A stretch of DNA of 64,000 nt from Omphiscola glabra (GCA_964017045.1 OZ024802.1:26724293-26788292); one strand, 5' to 3'. Positions 47,898 through 62,800 are shown, counted from the stretch's first letter. Numbers and translations are program-made. Notes: generated from the letters alone by a model not told the origin.

Positions 47898-50800
47898 TCA
47901 TATTCCCATCTGCATGTCAGCAAAGTTGTAGAAGCTTTCAATCTGAGACTCAGCAGCACTGGGGGATTGGCTGACAAAGACAAGACCGGTTGTTCCTTTC
48001 ATTAGATCTACAACCAGTGATTGACACATTGCAACACAGCCATCACAGTTGAACTCTATGCCGATCACAGGGCCTGAGTTAAGGAGGGGGAAGGTGTGTG
48101 GAGATTTTTTTTAGAAATCATAATTTAATTAAAATGATAAATGTTTAAAATAAACAATTAATAAAATATATAAATTATTATAAAAACATATTTTTTTCAA
48201 AATATAAACAATACTAGCAATAATTTATGTTAAAAATATCCTTCAACCGTGTACAAGCACCACAACCTCTCACCCAAGAACTACACACCCAATGTTAAAT
48301 AAGTTCTAATGAAAACTTGCTAAACTAAGGTTTAACAACTGACCTTGTAGAACAGCTTTGGTATATGAATCAGAGCCAAAGACCCTCTGGGAATCATCTG
48401 GTCCCATAGAGACCTCCTTCGTTTGCACCAAAATGCAGGTTGGCTGGAGACATATACAGTACTTGCTTTAAATTTGGAAACATATTTTTTTTTTTAAATC
48501 ATCTATAAATGATCGTTTAAGAAGTAAAACTGAAATTTTTATAATATTTTTGGGAACAGTTTATTTTATGGCCTTAAATGGTTTTATTGGTTTCAATGAT
48601 TTAAAAAAAAAAAAAAAAAATTTCACTATTTTCAGACAGTACAGTTACCAGAAGTGAAGATCACCAGCAGGATGGAACCATTTTGTCTGATTTGTAGTAT
48701 AAAGATGGTACATATCAAAATTAGGAGCAGGGTCATGTCTAGAGACCAATCACTGGGAGTGAAATGAGACATAACAGTTTCTCCGGTTGTGATTCACTAA
48801 TATGGTATTAAAATATCTGTAACTTTACTATTTCATTTTCACTCTGGTTATCGGTATATTAAAAAACGAGTACCCCATTTAGCTACATAAATTAAAAACA
48901 TGACATAATTGAAACACTATAGTCCTAAAACTATGAAACAATCCAGAACATTCCTTTGCACTCTTTAAGGCATTGCCCTGAATATATAAGAGTTTTCATT
49001 GCCATACACTTTAACGTAAGGTGACCATTCCAACGGTTTTTATCAGTACAGTACTGGATTTTTAAAAAAATATTTTTCCTGGTTAGTAGTGAGTATCTAA
49101 ATAAATTCTTGTAATAAAAGATTGAGTACATCTGATACCCCGCATAAATAAATAAAACAGCTGAAAGGTAATTATAATTCATCCGAATTAGCATCATGTT
49201 AAAGTAAATTTTGAAAAGAATGCGTCAGACAGAAGATTTCTCTGTGTAACCACAAATAATTATATATTTTTTAAACAAACATGGGGCCAAAGATTTTAAA
49301 TTTGAAAATTGTAAATTGTCTTGGTTTTAATTTTGAATAAAAAAAAATTGTCACCTTACTGTAAACATGACAGGAGGAACAGTAATATAGAATGTATTTA
49401 GTGATTTGACAGTTGGTTTAAAAACATCGAAGGAATTATAATATTACACTAAGTAATTTGACGGTTTGCAAACATGGTAGAAGGAGTGGTAATACAAACT
49501 TACATTTTGTGATTTGACAGTGTGCATCAGCCTCCTCGCCCGCTGACAAGATCCACCATCATAGAAGAAAACCACTAGACAAGACTAAGCAATAAAAAAA
49601 AACCATGGATGTTAATTAAAATGCAACGACATGTTCTTCTCTACTGACATTTTCCTGAGCTGTCATTAATTTATGGAAATGGCACTTTATATCATAAATC
49701 TTTTCAGATACTAGTAGTGATGTTTATAGAAATATGTCTCTGCACACATGCTTTTTTGTTGTTGTTTTTTTAGAGATATAACTTATAATTGTGACCCAAA
49801 AAATTATTTTAAAAAATAACAATTCTTTGGAAATGAAAAAATCACATTTGAATGCAGAGATGTATGTTGAACAGATTGATATCCTGATTACAGGTAAGCA
49901 AGCTGTTTTTTTCCTTAAACTTCTCTGACTGCTGCCATGCCCCCCCCCCCCCCCGGGCCACTCCTCATCTCCCCATGTTTCTCACCTCACTGCTGATTTT
50001 CCTTCTCTTTCCCCATGTGACTGGTACCACGCTGCTGTCTTCATCCGTTGTGATTTGCATAGAATCAAATTCTGGACCAGCGGGCAATGGGACAAAGTCT
50101 TCCAATTTTGCATCCTAAGAAATTGACCAATAAAAAAATTGCAAATGTTTTAAACAGATACATTTAAATGTTTTGTTTTTTTTTAAATATTTTCTTTTTT
50201 ATGGTGACCCCATTTTAATTCTTAATTCAGGATTCTAGAGCAAACCATTGCTCATCAGTGGAAAGATTTGCTTAAATCCAAAACTGGTAAACAATTCAAC
50301 AAAGCGGTGCTAACATTTTGCCCAGATTGAATTGTGCAGTGCTTAAGGATTTCATCACTTTCATCTTGCACAGTAATACAGTCCTCGGCTTGTCAATTTT
50401 CAGAAAGTGACATGCATTACACTTTTTAATATTTAAAAAAAAAAAAAGATAGTGTATGTAAAATGAGAACTTTATTTTTTTTTTAGTACAGTTACTTGTA
50501 TTCCACTGATGAAAATCTTGAATTACTTTATCTTACAACTGTTTTAGAAGACTGACTGCAGATGGATAGAATGTTGACTTACGATCGGCAGGTAGGAGAA
50601 GTTGAGATCTTCCTCAGGCACAGGTGTGAAGTCATGGATGTTGGACCAGTTGTTGTTGTACACACTCAAACCAGCAGACTTGAAATGAGCTGCCAGGAGA
50701 GAAATCACAGGGCTTTGTGAAGAGAGTGCGTCAGGTGTGTGATTATGTGAAGGAACATTAAGTTGAGGCTGGACATTCCCAAACTTTTTTAAGTCACAGG

Positions 50801-53800
50801 GAACCTATTTCCCAACACGTGTTTTGCCAACACACTCTATGTCAAACCCTAACAAGCACACAGCGAATTGGTGAATTTTGTTCACCTCGTGGTGCCCCTG
50901 TGTGGAGGCCATGGCTTCCAAGCGTGCAACAGCTATAAGTTTGAGAACCAAATGGCTTAAGCTATCGGTGTGTAGCTGATGGACAATTATGTACTATATA
51001 AAAAAGCCATTACTACTTGTGAGAACTGATGGTATCAATGTCTGTTAATAATTTTTTTTCTATGCAGTTCCAGTAGGTTTTTTATTTCCGAAACACAATG
51101 GGCCGTTAGCTTTTTAAATTCTACAAAGTGACCAGAAAGTTTCAGTTGTCATATTTTAAAACAGGCATTTAAAAAAAATAAATATAAGCTAGTGAATTTA
51201 GGGATTTTAAGTCTGAGCATTGAATTAAGTTTTGGAAAATATCAATCTTTTCATAGTGTAAATAGGGACAGACCCACAAAATGTAAAACATAGGGACAGA
51301 CTCGGATAATGTAAATGGGGACGGACTGACATAGTGTAAATAGGGCCGGACTATAGATAATGTAAATACGGACGGGCTCGTACTTACAATCGAGCTGACT
51401 GTAGTAATATCTGAAGCAGGTAAACTTCATGCGGCTTGAGGACTCTATGATGGGCTGGGTACAGCACAAAAGAAATGTGTCGATCTGGAAACAATCTCTT
51501 GTCCTGTACTGCTGGCAGGCAACTGCAACACGGCACTGCTTACAGTCTCGAATGAACACACTGTGAAGATATAGTCAGATCTGAATACAGTTAGTCATGT
51601 ACAGGGCAGGGCCACAACTAAACTGACAGCATTTCTCTCTATTTAAATGAAACTTGTTCGTAAAAAAATACTTTGAAAAATAATCATCCAGTGAGAATAT
51701 GTTGGCTACGAATCGTTATCAAAGTGAGTTTGTCACTATGGTAGGAGACCAAGTTGTTTCTGGGCCTGTTTCTGTCTTGTAAACAACACAGTGACATTAA
51801 TCTCATGTCTCATTAGAACCCACCGTTGTGTCAGTTTAACAAATCAATATCTTTTTTTTTTGGGCATTTACCTATAGAGCAGTAATTAAACATACACATA
51901 TTTCTGGGAGTAATGTAAAATATGGGCAGCTCAGACAGAAAAGATACATATGTGACTTGAAAAGTGAGAACGTATGAGCGATTTACACACCATTATGAAT
52001 CCAAAAAGCCTAATTATTTTCTTAAATTTTTCTTATGTTTACCAGTAACAGGTTCTACACTTATAACACAATATTCATATATATGGTCTGCATCCATTGA
52101 CAATCAATGACTCACTTAAGAAATTTGTCCCACATGTTATGGATAAAAATTATTTATTTTCAAGGTATAATAATTACATGGCTTATGTCAATGTTCTAAT
52201 GATTACATTCCTTATACTTAAGCCAGTGTTCTAATAATTAATAATAATAATAATAAAGTTCATTTGAAAAATCACGCTTCATCCCCAAAGGCTCGAAGCG
52301 CGGTACAAAAACTAAGCTGGGAGATAATAACAAGCTGGAAAAGATGGTAGACAACATCATTCCAGCAGATGTTTGCGAAATAGATGAGTTTTTAAATTTG
52401 TTTTGAAGGACTCCAGCGTCTGGCTGTTTTTGAGAGCGTCAGGAAGGGTGTTCCAAATGGTTGGGCCAGCAAATGCGAACGTGCGCTTTCCGTAAGTTTC
52501 AAGGCGAACACGCGGTATCGAGAGTTTGCCACTATCGGATGAGCGGAGTTGTCTAAAGGGTACATAAGGCATCATTAGCGCTTGGAGATAGGACGGCGCC
52601 AGGTCATGCAAGCAGCGGTAGCACAGAGTTGCGATTTTGTACTCTATGCGAGCGCGGACCGGCAGCCAATGCAATTCTATCAGAAGAGTTTTAGCATGGT
52701 CGAATTTGCGTTTACGAAGAACAATTCGAGCCGCATTATTCTGTGCTTTTTTAATTTTATCAAGGAGCGTAGCTGGAAGACCCACCATGAGAGCATTGCA
52801 GTAGTCCATGCGTGATAGCACGAATGCAGACACCAGCCTCTTTGATGCATCCAACGTTAAGAAGGGTCTGATATGACTAATTCTGCGCAGCTCTAGAAAA
52901 ATCGCCTTGCAAATCATGTTAATGTGATTTTCCATAGTTAGTGTTCTGTCTAAGTAGACACCCAGGTTTTGCACTGTTTGAGCAAACTCAATCTGCACGC
53001 CTGAGAGAGTAAAGGATGGAGGATCTTTTAAAGATTTTAATTTTTGAGCGGTAGCAATGGGGATCACCTCAGTCTTATCATCATTCAATTTGAGCTTGTT
53101 TATTGTCATCCAGTGCTTAACTGACTCCACTGTCTTCTGTGTCATATTAAGAAGCTGAGGGAACTGAGAGGGGATCACAGATTTCTGAAGTTGGGTATCA
53201 TCCGCGAACATGTGATATACCATGTCAAACTGCTTGATCACTGCACCCAGGGGCTGAACGTACATAGTGAAAAGCACCGGGCCTAAGACCGAGCCTTGGG
53301 GTACTCCGAATTCAATAATGGATTTCTTGGAGGTCAAGCCGTTTGTGATAACTGATTGGACCCGATTTGTCAGATATGAGCGGAACCATCTCAGGACGGT
53401 ATCGGTGAAACCGAACGTATATTGCAGACGTTGGAGAAGTATGCCGTGGTCAAGCGTATCGAACGCTGCCGATAGATCCAGTAACGACAAAAGGGATACC
53501 TGGCCCTCACCACAAGACAGAAGGTCATTTACGACGCGCAACAGGGCTGTCTCAGTAGAGTGATGCGTTCTGTATGCTGACTTAAAAGGCTCAAACAAGT
53601 CACACCAAGTGAGGTGATCCAGGAGCTGTCGAAGAACGACCCTCTCTAAAATCTTTGATAAAAATGGTAGATTAGAGACGGGGCGATAATTTTCCAACAG
53701 ATTAGGGTCGAGATTTGCTTTCTTTAGCAGTGGAGTTACAACCGCCTCCTTAAAAGAGGATGGAACAAAACCAGTTTTCAAAGACTGATTTATGATATTA

Positions 53801-56800
53801 GTAATGATAGGGGCAATTTCGTCTAAACATTCATACAACAGACCTGCCGGAAGAGGGTCAAGCAAACATGACTTTCTTGGGGAGTCAACCAGGATTTTCT
53901 TCACATGCGATTCAGTGACCTCCAAAAATTCGCTCATAGGAGTGCCATAAAACGGCAAGAATTCGGGAGCATCTGTGCAAATGTCAAGTCTCGCCCTGAT
54001 CTTCTTAACTTTCGTAACAAAGAACTCATTTAGAGCGTCTGGTAACTCGGCCAAAGCAATATTGTTTGGCACAGATGTGTCCTTCTGTTTACCGGTCAGC
54101 TGACTGACAATGCGAAATAAGTCCCTATTTGAACTGCAATCTACAATCCGGTGACTGACATATTCAGTCCTAGCTGCAAGGACCATCTGCTTTGTGCGTT
54201 CATTGTTTTCAACAAAGATTTGTCGGTGCACAGTCAAGCCAGACTTCCGCCACTTGTGTTCTGCACGTCGCTGTTTCTGCTTCGCGTCCTCTATTTCTGG
54301 TGTGAGCCATGGGGCAGAAGGGCGGTCCGTAACGCGCCGTGTAGACAGAGGTGCATGTTTGTCTAAAATAACTCTGAGGCCACTGTTGTAGTCTGTTGCA
54401 GGATCATCTTCGCTATACTTGAGGGCGGTGACGTCACATCTAAAGGCCGCCCGATCTATCCTTTGGAGGTCACGGGATGTGATTGTGCGCAGAAGGCGCC
54501 CTGACTTCCTCAAATCAAAGTCAAAGGTTACTGGGAAATGATCAGAAATCAGTTTGTCCTCAATTATGAGGTTGCAGATCATAGCTGCACAATCCTCTCT
54601 GACAACCAGCCAATCTAGGATGTGACCCCGCTTCTGTGTCGGGACACTGACAAGCTGAGTCATTCAGTGTGTGTCAAGAGCTGATTTTAAGGTCTTGACA
54701 TAGCTGTCGGTGGTGGAATCGAAATGACAGTTTGTGTCGCCGATTATGACGACGTTTTTGTTTGTGGAGGCGTACGTTTCCAGAAGCCGAAGAAAGTCAG
54801 CAGTAAACTGACAGATCTTCAACTTATTTTGCTTATTAGGAGGTGGCCTGTATATGCATAGAAACGTTATCGCTTGTTCACCATAATTAAGTTGCATCTT
54901 GCACATCTCAAATGAAACAAACTCGTCCGATTTTGAAAACGCCACACCATTCTTTAAGGAGCTCCTATAAAGGACAGCAATACCACTGCCACTGTGCGAT
55001 TGCCTTGGGCAAGAGTGAAGGAGGTAGTCTGGAGGTGTAATTTCTTGCTGCTTGACCTCGTCTCCACCATGTTTAAACCACGTCTCGGTAATGAATACAA
55101 GGTCAGCCTTACTCTCTAAAACAAGATCGCACACCTCAAATGTCTTATTCCTGCATGACTGGGAGTTAAAATACAGTACCCCGAAATTATGTGATTGTGG
55201 CTTCACAACAGGCCGGCAGTCAACATCAATTAGATTTGATCTCTTCACGCCCCGTCGAGGCGGTATGAAATCATGAGTTTGAGTTTTTGTTGTTGTTTTT
55301 TTCTCAGTGAAAAGGTCATTGATGATCAATGATGTCTTTACAGATGACTGCGCATTAATGAGCGTAACATCACCAGTTCTTTGACGCTCTATTGTCGTGG
55401 GAGCTGAATGTCGAGATCTCATCCTCCTTCTTCCCCCACGAAAACCTCTTGCAGTTTTCTTTTTTATTAAACATAATGATCGACATCGTGAAAGAACTTC
55501 ATCACTAAGGAGATAGCCATCAGGGGTACACAGACGACGCAGGATAGTAGATGAATATTGAAGGCGGGGCATATCTTTCAAGTTAATTTCTAAAGTCTAT
55601 CAAACAATGTGAAATATAAATACACTATTGTGGCCTAAAAGATCGCCACACAGCAGTTTAAATAGTGTTTTACGGAAGTGTTCATAACCAGCGAAGTGCA
55701 GTTCAAGAGATGACTACTTCGTTCTGTATCCAGGAATAAAAATATGAGAGAAACAAGGAGAAAATGTGGAGATATTTCACTGCAGCACATGGGCTTGTGA
55801 ACCGGAAGTGTTTGTTAACGTCGACTGTTTTTGTTTACATTAATCATGAATATAGAATGGAAAAACTTAGAATAAGTCTACCAATTCCTAGTTATTTTCA
55901 AAATAAATTATATTCATACGTCCAGGAGACTTTCAGATACAAACGTATCCATTTTTCCAGGAATAAAAGTTGAGAAAAACAATCCAAAAATGAGAAAATA
56001 TGGAGCGATTACACAGCTGCCTGTCAAGCGCTCGTGAACCGAAATTGCCTTTTGCTAATGTTCTAATGATAACATGCCTATGCCAATGTTCAGTGTGTAA
56101 CATGAAGAAGTCAAATTGTGATTAGATATTTTTACAATCCTTGTGTGTTACACACTGACGGATGCACTCGTTTTATCTAATGATAATATACAGGACAAAA
56201 CAAATAGTCAAAACAAAAATTCCCCGTTTAATTGTTAATAACATCAGGCTGGAAGCTTCTCACATCAACTGCATCAGGACACTTTCTAAAACTTTAACAG
56301 TCCTCCAACAGATTCAAGGACTATTTATTCATTTTTGCAAAGCAATAATTGCTTGTGTGTGTCCCCTTCCAAATAAAAAGAGTTGGAAAAAAAAGACTAA
56401 ATGAATTGGTTTTTTTTTTAGATAATCATTTTGTAAAAGCTCCTGATTGTTTTTATTAGCATACGTCGGTGAAAGTGAAGTCTGTACTCACCTAGATTTG
56501 ATGGGACCCAGAAAGATGTTACAGTTGACACAGTCGTCCACAGTGACTGTGGCTATATGGTCAAATATGTATATAGTGGAATCCTGAGAGAGAAAAACAA
56601 ATACTGTTTACATAATGCCAGCTGGGGTATGTACTAATAATTGGTACTGGAAGGTTCTGCTGTGTATAGATGCATAAGGCCAACTGGAGTATGTACTAAT
56701 AATTAGTACTGGATTCCTTGAGTCGTCAGAGAGGGAAAACAAATGTTTAGGAAAAATGGGATGGATGACAGACAAACCTAATAGTTGAAGACAGAGAAGT

Positions 56801-59800
56801 CTGTATATAAGAAGACTAACATCATTACAAATAGAAGACAGAGAATCTTATGATTTATGAACACATAGACAATGTTTGTTTCTTCAACACCATAGACAAT
56901 GTTTGTTTCTTCAACAACATAGACAATGTTTGTTTCTTCAACACCATAGGCAATGTTTGTTTCTTCAACACCATAGGCAATGTTTGTTTCTTCAACAACA
57001 TAGACAATGTTTGTTTCTTCAACAACATGGGCAATGTTTTTTCTTCAACAACATAGACAATGTTTGCTTCTTCAACACATAGACAATGTTTGTTTCTTCA
57101 ACACATAGACAATGTTTGTTTCTTCAACAACATAGACAATGTTTGTTTCTTCAACAACATAGACAATGTTTGTTTCTTCAACAACATAGACAATATTTGT
57201 TTCTTCAACAACATAGACAATATTTGTTTCTTCAACACATAGACAATGTTTGTTTCTTCAACAACATGGACAATGTTTGTTTCTTCAACAACATGGGCAA
57301 TGTTTGTTTCTTCAACAACATGGGCAATGTTTGTTTCTTCAACAACATAGACAATGTTTGTTTCTTCAACACCATAGACAATGTTTGTTTCTTCAACACC
57401 AGAGCCAATGTCAACTTATATCATGTATGACATTTAGTTTATTTCTCTATTGTCAATGTATATCATGCATGACATTTAGTTTATTTCTCTATCTATTATC
57501 AACTTGTATACTGAGCGACATTTAGTTTATGCCTCTATTATCAACTTGTATCCTGTATGACATTTAGTTTATTCCTCTATTGTCAACTTATATCATGTAT
57601 GACATTATTTTATTTCTCTATTGTCAATGTATGTCATGCATGACATTTAGTTTATTTCTCTATTGTCAACTTATATCCTGTATGACATTTATTTTATTCC
57701 TCTATTGTCAACTTATATCATGTATGACATTTATTTTATTTCTCTATTGTCAATGTATATCATGCATGACATTTAGTTTATTTCTCTATTGTCAACTTAT
57801 ATCCTGTATGACATTTAGTTTATTCCTCTATTGTCAACTTATATCATGTATGACATTTAGTTTAATTCTCTACTGTCAATGTATATCATGCATGACATTT
57901 AGTTTATTTCTCTTCCCCCCGGGGCTCTAGTCGGCATGTCCGTCCCAAAAATGGCATGTCGATAAAGAGGCGTTTGCCACGAACCCCCTGAAACATTACC
58001 CGGGGGACATGATCACCGTGTAGGGGACCCGCGCCGAAAGGCAAAGGTAACGCACGGAAACTGTGTTAGAAAGAGCACGGCTGCATGGTTTCCTACCAAG
58101 TGCAGTCGAAAATAACGTAGAAACAGGTCGGGATATGATTACAGTTGCCGCATGGATATGAGGCGAAGGCGTGTGGCGACCCTAGCCGATGATTCCAAAT
58201 ATGCAGACTTGAGGGTACTGCTCCTAGGCAACCTCTCTTTTTGTCATTTCCCAGCTGCGGTGTGAATTAGTCATGCCGCAGAAAACCACGTAAACCCTAT
58301 TAGAGGCCATCTGTTAACACCTACGAGTCCCCCCGGGGTGGGAAGGGGGGGCTTTAGATATGTAAATTGTATCCACCCCAGCCCAAGGAAGTCCGGCCCG
58401 GTTGCTGTGTAAGCATCACCCCGGCTGGCCAGGCGTCCCTTCTCTGATGCGGCCTCACTCGCATAGTCAATCGAGTGGAAGGGTGGGTGGGGCCGTCTCA
58501 GTGGCGGGGAGCCCTCGGCATGCCGCTTCGCGGCCTGACTGGAATAGAGACCACTGGGGGAGTGGTTGAATGCCAGTTGGGGGCGGTGGAGGTGTGCTGG
58601 GGAAGACCTTATGAGCCTTGGCTCGATGGTCTGCTGATTTTCTTAAGTAAGTTAGTTAGTTTATTTCTCTATCTATTATCAACTTATATCCTGTGTGACA
58701 TTTAATTTTCATGCCACTGTGTTAGCAGCTCACTGAGTTCTTTTGAAAACTGAATGCACATCTCTACAATCAAAGAAGCATCAGAGATATTTTAAATCAT
58801 CAAATTCCTTAGAACTCCAATGTTCTATGGATATAATTCTAAAAGTCTCCCTGCACCACATACATGTCTCCCTGCACAACATACAAGTTACCCTGCACCA
58901 CATACAAGTCTCTCTTTAACCCAAACCAGTACTTTCTCTTACCTGACAGTTCTGTATGACTATCTGTTCCCCATTAACTGAACCAGTATGCTTGACAAAA
59001 ACTTCACCTTTCTTTCCATCTATGATGAAGTCACTAGCCTTGGATCTGTCACGCTTGTCCCTGAGAGTGAGAGGAAAAAATGAATGCATTGCTCTCCTCT
59101 CGGTGGGAAAGCTATCACAAGCATTTTAAATCTGCCTTTCCTAAACGAGTCAATTAGCCCATAGGCTCTTAATCTTTATACTACCTTATTTCACAACTGA
59201 ATTATAAACAACACTACATGTATAGTAAGAGACCCCCTGGTGTTGGAATATCAGGAACATTCATATCTAAATCATGGGCAATGCAGTGGATAATCAACTA
59301 CATACTAAATATATAAGCTGTGTGTAAATCTCTATACCTGTGTATGGTAGGCTTTGATGTTAGAACAGGAGAGCACCAAAAACATGAACGCTGACACATG
59401 TTTATATCCAAATGTGTTAGTCTATGTCTGAATTATTTCAAGACTTTCAGGGCAATTCAACTACACATAGTTTCCTTAGCTTATGATTTAAAGTTTTAAA
59501 AATAAAATCATTAGAGAAAGTGTACACATAACCTTTAAAATCTTTCAAAACGAATTTCTGGATTTCTGTTATAAAATCACACTAAAAGTTTGTATATTTT
59601 ATTTCCTGTGCAGCCATAACATCTGGTACACCTAATAAAAAAAACTTTCTTTGAAATTGAGACAATCATCCTCAAAAATACTTTGTTCCAGCACACCGAA
59701 ATATAGAATTTACTTGGTGCACAAAGTTCATTGCAGTCTTTTCAAAATAGACAGCTGTACCCTGCAAACAGTTTTGTTACCAGAATAAAACAAACCAGAA

Positions 59801-62800
59801 AGTCTATTGTGACATGCGGTAATCTGTTCTTTTTAGAAGTGAAAAGTCAATAATAACATGCTATATTCTATACCACAAACAGATCTGCTGCATCACTAAT
59901 GAACATTCACCCTAAAATAACACACTAAACTAAACCAGAACTACACACCAAGACTTGGGAGTAAATGATCAGTGCTGACACCACTAGCCCAATAAATCAA
60001 TATCAGGCCCTGCAGCTTTGTTTGAATATCTGAGCCATGCATGGACACATAGACAGATTTTTATGAATGGTGTCCTAATAAGTCTGATAATTATCAATGC
60101 TGAAAATGGTGTGTTCCATATTTTTCTACAGTGCACAACTGCACACTGATAGTGTGACTGATAGGAATGATGCTTTGATTATGGTTGCCAAGCAACAGAC
60201 ACACAGCAGAGCATTATCTTTTTTTTATTTTTATAAAATCAATTTCCTATTACAACCTTAAATGTTTCTGTAACCTGAAATATGATCCATTCAAAGTCCA
60301 CATTTAAAAAAAATCAATCCGTTTAAATAAATTAGAAAATCAAGAGAGACATACTAGTTAATGCATGCTCAGATCATTGATAAAGACATCTCATATCAGA
60401 AGTTTGCAGGCTAGAAAGTTAAAGTTTTCAAACAACTTGTCATAAAAGTGTCAAGCAGGCTTGGGGATAAACAAAACAAACGGAATGTTTAGAAATTCCT
60501 CCATTGAACAATTCAAAAAGCAAAATCAAGTTCAGGGAGAATATGAATTACTAACAGAAATAAAGAAAGAACACTAGTCGGAAACTGGGAATACTTCAGT
60601 AGTCAGAATATTCTCAAAAGTAATAATATTACAAGAGAAACAAAGAAAACTATTTATAAAACTGTAATCAGACCAGTTGTAACATATGCAAGTGAAACTT
60701 GGACCCTAACAAAAATGGCAGAAAACCTATTAAACACCTGGGAGAGAAAAGTTTTCAGGAAAATATATGGACCAACAAAGGATGAATATGGATGGAGAAT
60801 ACAAACCAACCATGAACTGTACATTCTATATGAGGATCCCAGGATAGTAGCAGAAATAAAAAAAAGGGTAGGCTACACTGGACAGGACACTTAGAGAGAA
60901 TGCCAAATGACAGAGGAGTCAACAGGGTGCATCACCAAAACCCCAGAGGTAAACGACTCAAAGGCAGACCTAGGCTTAGATGGATGGATGATGTGGGAAA
61001 AGATCTACAACTGGGATTTGAATCATGGAAAAGAAAAGCATTGGTTAGGTCTGAGTGGAAGGAAGTAGTGAGGCAGGCCAATGCCCTACATGGGCTGTAG
61101 TGCCACAGGGATGGATGGATGGATGTTATTCTTAAACTTAATTCCCATACCTAGTTTCTAACCTCTCCCATCTAATTCTGTACATATTTCCTGAAATCCC
61201 CCATCTGCACTCTCTCCCTCACTCTGAAACATACAGATCTCCTGATAATCACCTCCTTACCCCTACAATTTACCACATTATTCCACTTATTCTCTGCCTT
61301 CTTTCTATAATCTTAATTTTATTTTTAAACTACTACAAAGCCCATCCTTGATCTTTTCAACTTCTTTTCCTAACCTTTAATATCTTACCTTACCATATGC
61401 TCTACCCGAAAAACTTTTACTATAACAATAATCCAACAATCCACTTCCCTTACTCCAACCCTCTCACACCTAATCCACCTTTCATACCGGGTAACACTCT
61501 CCAGGTGACCCTATGTTACATCTACTATCCACCCCATCCTACCTTTTCCATTTACCCGACCCACTATACTGCCCGCTCACCCCTCCCCAACGGCCCCCTT
61601 ACAAGTCTCCTTCCTTGCTCTACCACCTACTCTCCTATGCCCTCCATTCCATCTGTCCCTTACTCTCTACTCAATCATTCCAAACCGTCTTCCTTCTAAC
61701 CTTCCCAAATAAAAAAACGTAGATGTTATTTAGAATCCAGCTTCAAGTAAAAGGCTGAAAAATTACATTTACAATTATAACAAAGTTTAGAAAATTTAGT
61801 AGGAAAGGTAACATCCAAATTAGCATGCAACTATATTGTAGGTGTTGAAATGTACACTATGGCAAATATGGGGAATGAAATCATGGGGTGTTCCATTTGA
61901 ATCCCACACTTCATATCACATTTGCCTTAAAATTTACACATGACATGGATGTTTCACTATTTAAAGATCATCTACTAACATTCTGATTTTCAAAAAAGCA
62001 ATTTCTACTCTACCAAGTAGCAATGAATAAAAGTGCTATTTTATCAGCATGATATTTTATAGCATTCAAACTTTTTATTAAAGTTTTATAACAAGTTAGA
62101 CATTTGTAAAATTATACTTGGGGTCTCAAAAAGTCAAGTGGCATGGACTTCTACCAACCTCTGAAAAGCTCTAGGGCTAAAATCTCAATGCTAACCCGAT
62201 GTCAGCTTTCAATTCTTAGTGGGCCTTGTGATTTTAAGTAATCTTTGCCGTACAGATGATCCGAGCTAACAATATTCTGACTGAGGAGACTTTTGCTCTT
62301 TTTGATGGTGCTCTTTTACAAGTAATTATTATTAGTCAACCAACTTTCCTTTTTGTGACCACCAGATTGCCACATCCAAAGCAACCACCCCTTCGGTACT
62401 CATAGGGGGCCATACATAAATAAATTCATGCTTTTTTGGTCAATTTTGGGACACACCCCCCCCCTCCCCAACATCAAAAAAAGGCTTCACAAATTCTTGA
62501 CCACCTTCAACACCCCCCCCCCCCATATGTGACATCATTTATGGACTGCCCGATACTCATACCCAACAGTTATCGCCACTGTGACTGGAGTATAGACTAG
62601 TTAAATTAAATATAGTTGTTGGCTAGCCTGTCAGAACTGTTAATTTTATTTGTAAGTTTATTCTTATGGTTGTTAAATTGTTAAATAGCGTGGTGAGCCC
62701 AGCCCTAGGTTGGGGTAAGCCCTAGGCTGGGGTACTATGCTATACAAAACATCTTATTATAATAATATTGACAAAGGCCTAGCTGACTGGGTTGGTATTA

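Larger units (their letters stand above)
52236..56058 (-). mobile_element. Nearly intact L2/CR1-like LINE
   Basis: A full-length-looking element on the minus strand: 5' UTR about 56058-55573, one long coding frame 55572-52357 broken by a single TGA, a short 3' UTR, and an (ATT)n tail at 52236-52256. The 9-bp tgttctaat occurs at both ends (52227-52235 and 56059-56067) as a possible target duplication, though a local tandem repeat makes this ambiguous. It sits in RP2 intron 3 in the same orientation as the gene. Confidence 0.9.

Noticed and set aside
54357..54663. ATG at 54663 as start of a separate LINE gene
   Set aside because: The frame is continuous with the upstream endonuclease part across one TGA, and the domain is split, so it is one damaged frame.
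56850..57930. Several frames of 60-116 codons with NVCFFN or [11 protein letters not shown] repeats
   Set aside because: By-products of two adjacent minisatellites in RP2 intron 2.
61397..61699. 100-codon Pro/Thr-rich frame
   Set aside because: It results from the G-poor composition of the tract; stops are rare by chance.
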